Source of the DNA: Providencia heimbachae ATCC 35613
GTDB lineage: Bacteria > Pseudomonadota > Gammaproteobacteria > Enterobacterales > Enterobacteriaceae
DNA length: 45,553 nt
Reading direction: 5' to 3'
Assembly (NCBI RefSeq): GCF_001655055.1
Contig: NZ_LXEW01000023.1
Span: forward strand, 1 to 45,553
The notes under the pieces were generated by a model. That model did not search any database and was not told where the DNA came from. It saw only the letters and a list, made by a program, of their open reading frames with translations. The translations under genes and the position numbers were made by a program. This document shows positions 8,335-16,089 of the stretch, one piece after another (the first letter of the stretch is position 1; each line of letters opens with the position of its first letter).

Positions 8335-8345
8335 CTTATTTAAAG

Positions 8346-8367
8346 AACCCGCCTAAGGCGGGTTTTT
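8346..8367 (+). terminator. Terminator behind the tRNA-Phe remnant
   Basis: AACCCGCC and GGCGGGTT pair around a TAA loop and run into five T. Similar G+C-rich hairpins follow pheV/pheU genes. On the other strand it may also stop the leftward operon that ends at 8451. Confidence 0.85.
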
Positions 8368-8450
8368 GCATTTTGAGCAATAAGAAATTTGGAAAACAGC
8401 ATACATTCCAGATTATTTCCTGATTTAAAAATAGTTTTATTTCAAACCGG

Positions 8451-9188
8451 TTAGGCTGTTAGGCCTCCATCTAAAACAAGTGTTTGCCCCGTTAAATATT
8501 CACTATCTTCACTAATTAGGAATTTGACAAGCTTTGCAACTTCTTGAGGCTTGCCTATACGACGTAGAGGAATGCTTTGGCGCATCGTTTTTAACTTAGC
8601 CTCCGGCATAGCTTTAGTCATATCACTATCGATAAGCCCTGGCGCGACGCAGTTTACCCGTAGGTTAAATCGACCAACTTCATGAGCTAATGAGCGCGTT
8701 ACTCCCATCATTGCAGCTTTACTAGCCGCATATGCCGTTTGGCCAATGTTACCTTTGAGCCCGGTGATAGAGGACATGAAAACAATCGAGCCATAGCGTG
8801 CCATGAACATCGATGGAATTAATTCACGGTTCCAATTAATAATAGAAATCAGATTATTATCCATCACATCACGCCAGATCTCTGCATCTTGATGGAGATG
8901 TAACCCATCTCGCGTGATCCCTGCATTATGAATAATCGCAGTTGGAGCACCAAAAGATGATAATAAAAATTGAGAAAGCGCTCGAACTTGCTTTTCATCT
9001 TTTCCGTCACATTGGAATCCTTTGACCCACGTACTGGAATATTTATTTTCAACAATGCCAACTGCCGTTGAAATACCCTCCGCACTGCGCCCCGTAAAAA
9101 CCACATTCCATGTGGATAATAATTCAGCCACCAGCGCTTGCCCGATGCCTCGGCTTCCGCCAGTAATTAATACCCATTTATTAGTCAT
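8451..9188 (-). CDS. FabG-like 3-oxoacyl-ACP reductase of the peptide cluster
   Basis: A 245-residue short-chain dehydrogenase. The NAD(P) site TGGSRGIGQAL is at residues 9-19, the NAG motif is HNAGI, the catalytic Ser is in MSSITG, and the Tyr-Lys pair in YAASKAAMMG. The C-terminus ISEDSEYLTGQTLVLDGG is typical of FabG. It would reduce the beta-keto group of an ACP-bound acyl chain. It is the last gene of a long leftward operon and starts directly at the stop of the ACP gene. Primary fatty-acid fabG normally sits next to fabD, acpP and fabF; here the neighbours are exporters and a peptide, so this is a dedicated copy. Confidence 0.88.
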   Translation of the reverse strand: MTNKWVLITGGSRGIGQALVAELLSTWNVVFTGRSAEGISTAVGIVENKYSSTWVKGFQCDGKDEKQVRALSQFLLSSFGAPTAIIHNAGITRDGLHLHQDAEIWRDVMDNNLISIINWNRELIPSMFMARYGSIVFMSSITGLKGNIGQTAYAASKAAMMGVTRSLAHEVGRFNLRVNCVAPGLIDSDMTKAMPEAKLKTMRQSIPLRRIGKPQEVAKLVKFLISEDSEYLTGQTLVLDGGLTA

Positions 9189-9440
9189 TTAAACTTGGGC
9201 TTCCTTATCGATATGTTCACATAATGCTTTAATTGATATCTCTGGATGTTCAATAAAAAATTCAGCTTCAAGGGTTACGTTATATTCTCGTTTGGTCAAT
9301 ACCATCAATTCAACATAGTCCAAACTATCAAATTCAAGCTGTATTAATGTCAGGTCTTCATTCACCTCTTCCGGCTCCAAATCCTTAGCATCACAGATCA
9401 TGTCGCTAATTTGGGTATAAATTTTTTGATATTGGCTCAT
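9189..9440 (-). CDS. Dedicated acyl carrier protein
   Basis: An 83-residue acidic carrier protein. The phosphopantetheine attachment Ser39 lies in FDSLDYVELM, and the helix after it (TKREYNVTLEAEFFIEHP) has the normal ACP shape. An AAAGGAAAAA site precedes the ATG. It lies between the MaoC-like dehydratase and the FabG-like reductase. No phosphopantetheinyl transferase is in the window, so a housekeeping enzyme would have to load it. It should carry the growing acyl chain made by the adjacent ketosynthase. Confidence 0.88.
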   Translation of the reverse strand: MSQYQKIYTQISDMICDAKDLEPEEVNEDLTLIQLEFDSLDYVELMVLTKREYNVTLEAEFFIEHPEISIKALCEHIDKEAQV

Positions 9441-9457
9441 TTTTTTTCCTTTAATTT

Positions 9458-10252
9458 TTATTCACTTGCAGAATTAACTTTCAATGTTATTGAATTACTA
9501 ACTAATTTATTTTTGTAACGAGCAGCGATGTTGATACTGATTAATAATCCGTTATCCATACTTCCTATCACAAGCGAAGGCAAAACACGGATATAAATGG
9601 GTGCAGGTTCAATAGCGAGTTTCCATTTTTGAAGAAGTTCGCTATCAAAAATAACCTCTTGATGTGTTTGAACGATTGGATAACGGGAAAAAATATTTTT
9701 TAGCGAGGCATCTTTCGGTAGCCATTCTGCGATATTATCCTGCTGTAATAATGTACTATCGTGAATAAGATGCCAAAACAAAACAGCATCAATAAATTGC
9801 CAATCATAAAGCTTTTTTGAAAAATGGCTAAATGACAGTTGCAAAGCTGCAACTTGCTTTGAAGAGATCTTAGCCATATGATTTATTTCATTAAACTTAT
9901 AGTCATCTAACGGAGATAGCTGGCAAGTTAGGCAGTTTTGTTGTTCATCAGACGATAGAATAGCCACTGACCCTGCCCTATTTCGTTCAACTAATTCATA
10001 GGCTTTATCGTTCCATAATGGATTACGTAGTCGCACCGCGCACTTTATGTATGAGGCATGGATTGGAGCATTATCGATAAGCTGATCACTAGCTAATTGT
10101 TTTGCATCTAATAATGCCCGCATACCGTGTACACTCAGGCGATCACCTCCATTTTCACGAACCCAATCGAGGTTAAAATGAATAGGATTATCATCACCGG
10201 AGAATTCGGCCCACTTTTTTGCATCTGCTAATGTGTAATACAACGATTTCAT
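9458..10252 (-). CDS. MaoC-like (hot-dog fold) dehydratase
   Basis: A 264-residue protein. Its N-terminal part carries the MaoC/R-hydratase signature: FSGDDNPIHFNLDWV (residues 18-32, with the catalytic Asp and His of D-x-N-P-x-H) followed by LSVHGMRALL. It would remove water from the beta-hydroxyacyl-ACP made by the FabG-like enzyme. The C-terminal half (about residues 140-260) looks like a second, degenerate hot-dog domain, as in double-hot-dog dehydratases. The ATG overlaps the ketosynthase stop in an ATGA, so the two are translationally coupled. Confidence 0.75.
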   Translation of the reverse strand: MKSLYYTLADAKKWAEFSGDDNPIHFNLDWVRENGGDRLSVHGMRALLDAKQLASDQLIDNAPIHASYIKCAVRLRNPLWNDKAYELVERNRAGSVAILSSDEQQNCLTCQLSPLDDYKFNEINHMAKISSKQVAALQLSFSHFSKKLYDWQFIDAVLFWHLIHDSTLLQQDNIAEWLPKDASLKNIFSRYPIVQTHQEVIFDSELLQKWKLAIEPAPIYIRVLPSLVIGSMDNGLLISINIAARYKNKLVSNSITLKVNSASE

Positions 10253-11502
10253 TTTACTTTCTCCAGTACTAATGCCGCATTAGCACCACCAAAACCAAAG
10301 CTAAGATTTAATGCTCTTTCAACATGACCGACCCGGTGCTCATTTGGGATATAATCAAGATCGCATAAAGGATCTGGATTATGTAAGTTCACAGTTGCAG
10401 GCATCACTCCATGCTTCATCGCCTGTAAACAAACAATCGTTTCAAAACTTCCCGCCGCCGCAATTAAATGCCCTGTATATGATTTTGTGCTGGATGTTGG
10501 GATGTGATAAGCGGCCGCGCCTAATGCTTTTTTGAGCGCTTCAGTTTCATTAAGATCATTCAATGTGGTCGATGTACCATGTGCATTAATGTAATCTAAT
10601 GCTTCTGGCGAAATTCCAGCTTGCTGTAGCGCTATTTCAATAGTTGTGACTCTAGCGATGCAATCCTCCGCAGGCGAAGTAAAATCAAATGCATCAGAAA
10701 AATTCGCATACCCGGTTATTTCACCTAAAATTGTTGCACCGCGTGCAATCGCACTTTCTCGCTCTTCTATGCACAATACAGCAGCACCTTCAGACAGAAC
10801 GAAACCACTACGATCGGCACTAAATGGGCAACTTGCACGAGTCACATCCTGAGATTCACGAGTAAGTGCGCCAAGTACATCAATATTCCATACAGCACAA
10901 TCTGTACGTAAAGACTCTGCAGCGCCGGCTAACATCATATCTGCTCGACCACTACGAATAATTTCAAAAGCATCACCAATTGCCATTGTTCCTGTAGCAC
11001 AAGCAGCAACCGTCGTATTTTGATAACCGCGCAAATTCCAAAACTGACTACAAGCCGCGGTTGTCACATTTGGCATGGCATAAAAACAATTGAAGGGCGA
11101 TGTCATACCTGTCGATTGAAATTCACTTACCGACATATAACTCTCATCTAATCCCGCCCACCCAGTTCCCATGATGACACCACACCTAAGCGGATTATAA
11201 AATTCTGAAGGCGCTTTATCTGCAAACGCCATATTTATCGCTTCACGTGCTGAGCCCAATGCTAAACGAGCATGCCGAGGCAAGCGCCGGCGAATCGCTG
11301 CAGGAACCCCCTTTAAGCTAGGTTCATTCTCAATTAAGCCAAAAAAATGGCTCTGGATATTTTGTGCCGTTTTATCAACGAAACGATAACCTAATTGCTT
11401 ATCCATAATCGCTTGCCAGCACGCATTTGCAGTGTCTCCAAGGGGAGTGATAGCACCATATCCGGTTACAACAACACGTCTAAAGTGAGTTTTTTGATTC
11501 AT
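10249..11502 (-). CDS. FabF-like beta-ketoacyl-ACP synthase
   Basis: A 417-residue ketosynthase. The catalytic Cys is in VAACATGTMAIG (about residue 168) and the two His in NAHGTSTTLND and SYTGHLIAAAGSFE, so the Cys-His-His triad of chain-elongating enzymes is complete. The C-terminal SFGFGGANAALVLEK is also typical. It condenses malonyl-ACP with an acyl-ACP. AGAGGA precedes the start. The gene sits between an outer-membrane efflux gene and the dehydratase. Its length and motifs fit FabF/KSII, and also the ketosynthases of aryl polyene loci, but the rest of such a locus is absent. Confidence 0.88.
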   Translation of the reverse strand: MNQKTHFRRVVVTGYGAITPLGDTANACWQAIMDKQLGYRFVDKTAQNIQSHFFGLIENEPSLKGVPAAIRRRLPRHARLALGSAREAINMAFADKAPSEFYNPLRCGVIMGTGWAGLDESYMSVSEFQSTGMTSPFNCFYAMPNVTTAACSQFWNLRGYQNTTVAACATGTMAIGDAFEIIRSGRADMMLAGAAESLRTDCAVWNIDVLGALTRESQDVTRASCPFSADRSGFVLSEGAAVLCIEERESAIARGATILGEITGYANFSDAFDFTSPAEDCIARVTTIEIALQQAGISPEALDYINAHGTSTTLNDLNETEALKKALGAAAYHIPTSSTKSYTGHLIAAAGSFETIVCLQAMKHGVMPATVNLHNPDPLCDLDYIPNEHRVGHVERALNLSFGFGGANAALVLEKVK

Positions 11503-11504
11503 AA

Positions 11505-12929
11505 TTAGTTGTCCTCTCGTTGAACGTTATCGCCACCTTGCGCTAACCAAAGTTGTAGCGTTGAATAAAGATAATCATATTGATTTTGTGCTAATGCATT
11601 TTCGAGTGATAAAAGATCATCCTGCGCATTCAGTAACGTTTGATAATCAATCGCACCAGCTCGATAGCGACTTTCTGTTAGCCGCAATCGTTGCTGGCTC
11701 AATACCAGTGATTGTTGTATAAGCCCTCTCGATTCATCAGCAGCAAAACGCGCTTCCATTGCATTATCCACCTCCGCCAGCGCACTATATGCCGTACTAC
11801 GGAATGACACCGCTGCTTGTTGAACATATAAATCAGACTGTTCGATGGTTAATTGCACGGTATTCCACTGAATAAAGGGTAATGAAACGGCACTACCGAC
11901 AATACGAGTAGGGTCGCTAAACCATTGACTAAATAGTTGGCTACCTGCATTAAGTGCACCTTGCAGAGAAAGTGTTGGATAGAAACTTAATTTTGCGGCA
12001 TCAGAATCAGCCAGCGCAGAGCGTAAGCGTGACTCCGCAGCTTGAACATCTGGACGTTGAGCCAGTACGGCTAAAGGTACTGCGTTTTGGATTTCAATAC
12101 GTTGGCCACTCTGAAGAAAAGCCAACTCACTTGTATGTTGTTCCGCAGGCCGATTAAGTAACAAGGCAAGAGCATTACGTGAGCTATCCCGCTCTTTTAT
12201 TAAGTTACGCAATGCATTCTTGCGATTAATTAATGTTTGCTCTGATTGCAATAAATCTAACTGGCTAATTTTTCCTGCCAAATACCACGATTGAATTTGC
12301 TTGAGGCTTTTTTCTGAAATTTTTTGACTCGCTATTTGATTCGCAATTTGCTGATTTAATAACGCAATACTCCAGTACAGCTCTGCCGTTGTATTGATTA
12401 ATGTCAATGCTGTTGCATGATAATCTTGCTCTGTCGCTACGGCTTCCCACTCATTTTTTTCACGGATCCGTGCCAGTTTTCCCCAAAGATCTACTTCGTA
12501 ACTTAACGATAGTCCTGAGCTATAGCTTTCTTGTGATGATGTGCCATGACGAATAGATTTAGTATTACTAGCGGAGCCATCTAACGTAAAATTCGGTGTT
12601 AGATTCGTATTTGCCAACCCTGCAGTATTACGGGCTAACTTTAATCTAATTGCGGCTAACGCTAGATCATTATTATTTTCTAAGACTTGATCGATGAGTT
12701 GAGATAATTTGGGATCGTTAAATCTATACCACCAATCTTTAGAAAAATTACGTTGCTGAACTGAGCTCATTACATCGTTAGCACTTAACGTGTTTTTTAT
12801 CTTTTCATCCCACAACTTAGGTAACTCTAATTCTGGGCGTTGATATTCAGTACGCGTAAAACTACCGCATCCCGCAAGCAAGATAGCCAATAATAAAATT
12901 GAACATGCATATAATTGTTTGATTTTCAT
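11505..12929 (-). CDS. NodT/TolC-type outer-membrane efflux lipoprotein
   Basis: A 474-residue outer-membrane factor. A lipobox LLAGC ends the signal peptide near residue 21, and TEYQRPELELPKLW follows as in NodT-family lipoproteins. Two repeats of the OEP domain are present: the first has ALAAIRLKLARN and SLSYEVDLWGKLAR, the second AQRPDVQAAESRLRSA and FYPTLSLQGALN. It would form the trimeric tunnel through the outer membrane and partner with the MacA/MacB pair encoded directly upstream. Its ATG overlaps the macB stop by four bases. Confidence 0.9.
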   Translation of the reverse strand: MKIKQLYACSILLLAILLAGCGSFTRTEYQRPELELPKLWDEKIKNTLSANDVMSSVQQRNFSKDWWYRFNDPKLSQLIDQVLENNNDLALAAIRLKLARNTAGLANTNLTPNFTLDGSASNTKSIRHGTSSQESYSSGLSLSYEVDLWGKLARIREKNEWEAVATEQDYHATALTLINTTAELYWSIALLNQQIANQIASQKISEKSLKQIQSWYLAGKISQLDLLQSEQTLINRKNALRNLIKERDSSRNALALLLNRPAEQHTSELAFLQSGQRIEIQNAVPLAVLAQRPDVQAAESRLRSALADSDAAKLSFYPTLSLQGALNAGSQLFSQWFSDPTRIVGSAVSLPFIQWNTVQLTIEQSDLYVQQAAVSFRSTAYSALAEVDNAMEARFAADESRGLIQQSLVLSQQRLRLTESRYRAGAIDYQTLLNAQDDLLSLENALAQNQYDYLYSTLQLWLAQGGDNVQREDN

Positions 12930-14896
12930 TCGCGGGCCAGTGCCTCTGTCGGGTTAAGTTTGGCAGCGCCACGAGCAGGAAAATAACCGAAAACCAATCC
13001 AATTAATGCGGAAAAACCGCAAGCAATTAAAACCGGCAGTAATGTAAAAACCATGGTAAATTCAGATGTTATTTGAGCAAAAATAAAGCCCGCAACCCAT
13101 GAACCAATAATGCCAATTAGCCCACCAAGCGTACAAATTAAGACCGCCTCAATTAAAAATTGATTCATAATATCGGAAGGTCGAGCGCCAACCGAAAGGC
13201 GAATACCTATTTCATGAGTACGTTCAGTAACAGATACAAGCATAATATTCATCACACCAACTCCCCCGACTAATAAAGAAATAGCCGCAATCGATGTGAT
13301 AAGTAGAGACATAGAGTCAGAGGTTTTTTGTAAAGCTGCCGCTAACTGATCATCTGATTGGATAAAAAAATCTTTTTTGCCATGTTCGCGTAATAAATGA
13401 GCTTCAACTTGCTTCTCTGCTTGTTTAGACGTTAACGCTTCGGGGAATCGCAATATAATATATTCAATCGGTTTATCACCTAAAATACGCTGTTGTAGCG
13501 AGGAAAAAGGTGCCCATCCCATGATAAAACCACCGGCCATTTTAGGTCCAGGTTTTCGGGCGATACCAATAATTCGCCATGGTGCACCACCGATCTGTAC
13601 TATTTGTCCTAATGGATCCTCATCTGGGGCAAAGAGAACCTCTCGACTAGCTTCATCTAAAATAATAACGGGCTCACTTTGAGCAACATCTAAAGAATTA
13701 AAACGACTGCCTTGTAATAACTGAAATCCTTGCGCTTCAAAGTATTCATCTGATACTCCCGTGAGTAAAATAGAAAAATCGAGCCCTTTATTTACAATAA
13801 TCGTCATATTGCTAACCACAGGCGATATATTTTCAATCCATGAAAATTGTTTTAAGCTACTGATATCATTTAGTGTTAATGCTCGTTCTAAATCTGGGCG
13901 CTTATCTCCCCATCCCGTCCCTGGATGAATTTCAAGGGTTGTGCTTCCCAACTTACCAATCTCATTCATGATGGCACGCCTTGCCCCTTCACCAACAGCC
14001 ATAGATGACACCACAGAAGAAATACCAATAATAATGCCAAGCATAGATAAGAAAGCACGCATCCGATGTCCAAGTAATGCCCGCCAAGCCATTTGAATAG
14101 ATTCGCGAATACTGCGCCAAAATGATGCACGCCCATTATCTTCAACAGCAGGGAGATTATGTGGTGTACCAACATCTTGCTGGGCATTATTGGGGGAATC
14201 AGCCACTATCTTGCCATCGCTGATTTCAATAATACGTTGAGTCTGCTCTGCAATTTTTCTGTCATGGGTGACAATCACAACGGTGTGACCATCAAGATGT
14301 AGCTGATGTAAAACATCCATTAGTGCTTTACCACTAACGCTATCTAGTGCCCCGGTTGGTTCATCCGCAAGGATAACCCGAGCGCCATTGATCAACGCTC
14401 GGCAAATACTGACTCGCTGTTGCTGCCCACCCGATAATTGAAACGGTTTATGATTTAAACGCGCCTGTAGCCCAAGTTTTTGCGCTAAAAGCACAATTCT
14501 CATATTTCGTTCTTCTTCCGGCATTGCGGTATACAAGGCCGGAATAGCGATATTTTCTTTTGCCGTAAGATAAGGCATTAAATGATAGCGCTGGAAAATA
14601 AAACCAAGATACTGACTGCGTAGCTCTGCAAGTTGGTTACTATCCGCCTCATGAATGGCTATTTCATTGATAAAAACTTCACCCTTCGAGGGTTTATCTA
14701 AACAACCGATAATATTCATCAATGTGGATTTTCCTGAGCCGGATGCACCAATAATGGCAACCATCTCACCTTGATTGATCGAAAGAGAAATATCATTTAA
14801 AACAGTGATATTCTGCGTTCCTGCAGTGAACACTCTGTCTACATGGTTAAGCTTTATCAGTGGCTTAGGAGAGGATAAATGATCTATCATCGTCAT
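12926..14896 (-). CDS. macB: MacB-like ABC exporter (fused ATPase and FtsX/MacB permease)
   Basis: A 656-residue protein close to the usual MacB length (about 648). The ATPase half has Walker A GASGSGKSTL, signature LSGGQQQR, Walker B VILADEPTGALD and a switch His in VTHD. A membrane segment (RAFLSMLGIIIGISSVVSSM) leads into the periplasmic MacB core, and three further segments end the protein. MacB proteins push periplasmic substrates such as peptides and lipopeptides through a TolC-type tunnel. The frame begins at a TTG (14902) overlapping the macA stop; the first ATG is 14896 and another is at 14890. Confidence 0.92.
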   Translation of the reverse strand: MTMIDHLSSPKPLIKLNHVDRVFTAGTQNITVLNDISLSINQGEMVAIIGASGSGKSTLMNIIGCLDKPSKGEVFINEIAIHEADSNQLAELRSQYLGFIFQRYHLMPYLTAKENIAIPALYTAMPEEERNMRIVLLAQKLGLQARLNHKPFQLSGGQQQRVSICRALINGARVILADEPTGALDSVSGKALMDVLHQLHLDGHTVVIVTHDRKIAEQTQRIIEISDGKIVADSPNNAQQDVGTPHNLPAVEDNGRASFWRSIRESIQMAWRALLGHRMRAFLSMLGIIIGISSVVSSMAVGEGARRAIMNEIGKLGSTTLEIHPGTGWGDKRPDLERALTLNDISSLKQFSWIENISPVVSNMTIIVNKGLDFSILLTGVSDEYFEAQGFQLLQGSRFNSLDVAQSEPVIILDEASREVLFAPDEDPLGQIVQIGGAPWRIIGIARKPGPKMAGGFIMGWAPFSSLQQRILGDKPIEYIILRFPEALTSKQAEKQVEAHLLREHGKKDFFIQSDDQLAAALQKTSDSMSLLITSIAAISLLVGGVGVMNIMLVSVTERTHEIGIRLSVGARPSDIMNQFLIEAVLICTLGGLIGIIGSWVAGFIFAQITSEFTMVFTLLPVLIACGFSALIGLVFGYFPARGAAKLNPTEALARE

Positions 14897-14898
14897 AA

Positions 14899-16089
14899 TC
14901 AACTCGCTGTACTATCTTGTTGAATAATGACTTGCTCACCCTCTTTCACTCCGTCAATAACTTCAACAAAATGACGATCATTTAAACCAATTTTAACAAT
15001 ACGAACTTCCGTCTTACCATTTTCAATTACCGTAATTTCATATTGATTCGTACCGACTGAACGACCTAATGCACTGATAGGCAGACGTAAAGCCGCTTTA
15101 ACTTCAGCTACGCGAATAAAAACCCGCGCGGTCATCGATGTTTTTAATTCACGATTTGTATTATCTACCTCAAATGTTCCGTTGTAATAAACCGCACCTT
15201 TTTGTTCTCCTCCTGCACTATTATTACGCTCATCAAGAACTTCTGGTGGTATAGGTTGAACATAGCCCATCATACTTTCATATTGCTTTTCTGGGTTTGC
15301 GATAACGTGAAATGTTAAGGGTTGTCCGGGACTTATTTTTTGAATATCTGTCTCTGATATGCGCGTTTGCACCTGCATTTTATCTAAGTTTGCCAGCACA
15401 AGAATTGTTGGTGCTGTTTGTGAAGAAACGATGGTTTGCCCTTCATTCGCAATAATACCCAATACTTCACCACTTATTGGGGCAACAATACGCGTAAAGT
15501 TTAAATTAGCCGTTGCTGTTTGCACTGCCATTTCGGACTGAACGATCATTGCATCATTGACATTGACTTGCTGTAATTGTGCTTCATATTGGGCTTGAGC
15601 CTGCTCATATTCACTGCGAATACCCGAGCCATCACGCTGCATAATCACTTGGCGCTTATATGCTTTGATGTACTGAATCAATGTCGCTTCTGCTGCGCGT
15701 TTTTGTGCTTGCGCACTCAACAATTGAGCCGTCGCATTTTTAAGATCAGATTCTTGAATTGTTGGATCAATTTCTGCGAGAAGATCGCCCTTATTAACCT
15801 TTTCACCCTGCTTAACGTAAAGTTTCTTTATTTGTCCATTTACTTGAGCCCCTACATTTACTTGAATGGAGGGTTTCAAAATTCCTGTAACCATAACGAT
15901 TTTTTCGATATCGCCACGTTCAACTGACAACATTACTGATTCACGAAGCTCTTGTGTTGGCACTCGCCATAAAATATGCACACTAAAAACTAATAACAGT
16001 AAAAAAATAGCGCTAATTCCTATACGTGAACGTAGAGAAAAATATTTATTTTTCAGTTTTGATGTCGGTTTTGCGCGGCGAAAAGTCAT
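14899..16089 (-). CDS. macA: MacA-like periplasmic adaptor (HlyD/RND family)
   Basis: A 396-residue adaptor. It has one N-terminal membrane anchor (residues about 22-44), a lipoyl half-motif (GAQVNGQIKKLYVKQGEKV), a coiled-coil hairpin (about 110-190), the second lipoyl half (IVAPISGEVLGIIANEGQTI) and a beta-barrel/membrane-proximal end. It links the MacB-like transporter to the outer-membrane factor. The ATG overlaps the stop of the C39 exporter (ATGA). Confidence 0.9.
   Translation of the reverse strand: MTFRRAKPTSKLKNKYFSLRSRIGISAIFLLLLVFSVHILWRVPTQELRESVMLSVERGDIEKIVMVTGILKPSIQVNVGAQVNGQIKKLYVKQGEKVNKGDLLAEIDPTIQESDLKNATAQLLSAQAQKRAAEATLIQYIKAYKRQVIMQRDGSGIRSEYEQAQAQYEAQLQQVNVNDAMIVQSEMAVQTATANLNFTRIVAPISGEVLGIIANEGQTIVSSQTAPTILVLANLDKMQVQTRISETDIQKISPGQPLTFHVIANPEKQYESMMGYVQPIPPEVLDERNNSAGGEQKGAVYYNGTFEVDNTNRELKTSMTARVFIRVAEVKAALRLPISALGRSVGTNQYEITVIENGKTEVRIVKIGLNDRHFVEVIDGVKEGEQVIIQQDSTAS

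Noticed and set aside
8300-8340. Complete tRNA gene
   Set aside because: Only the T-arm and acceptor end are present; the upstream sequence cannot fold into the other arms.
8451-11502. Primary fatty-acid synthesis genes
   Set aside because: The fabF, acpP and fabG set of the chromosome lies with fabD, fabH and rpmF; here the dehydratase is MaoC-like and all neighbours are exporters and a peptide.
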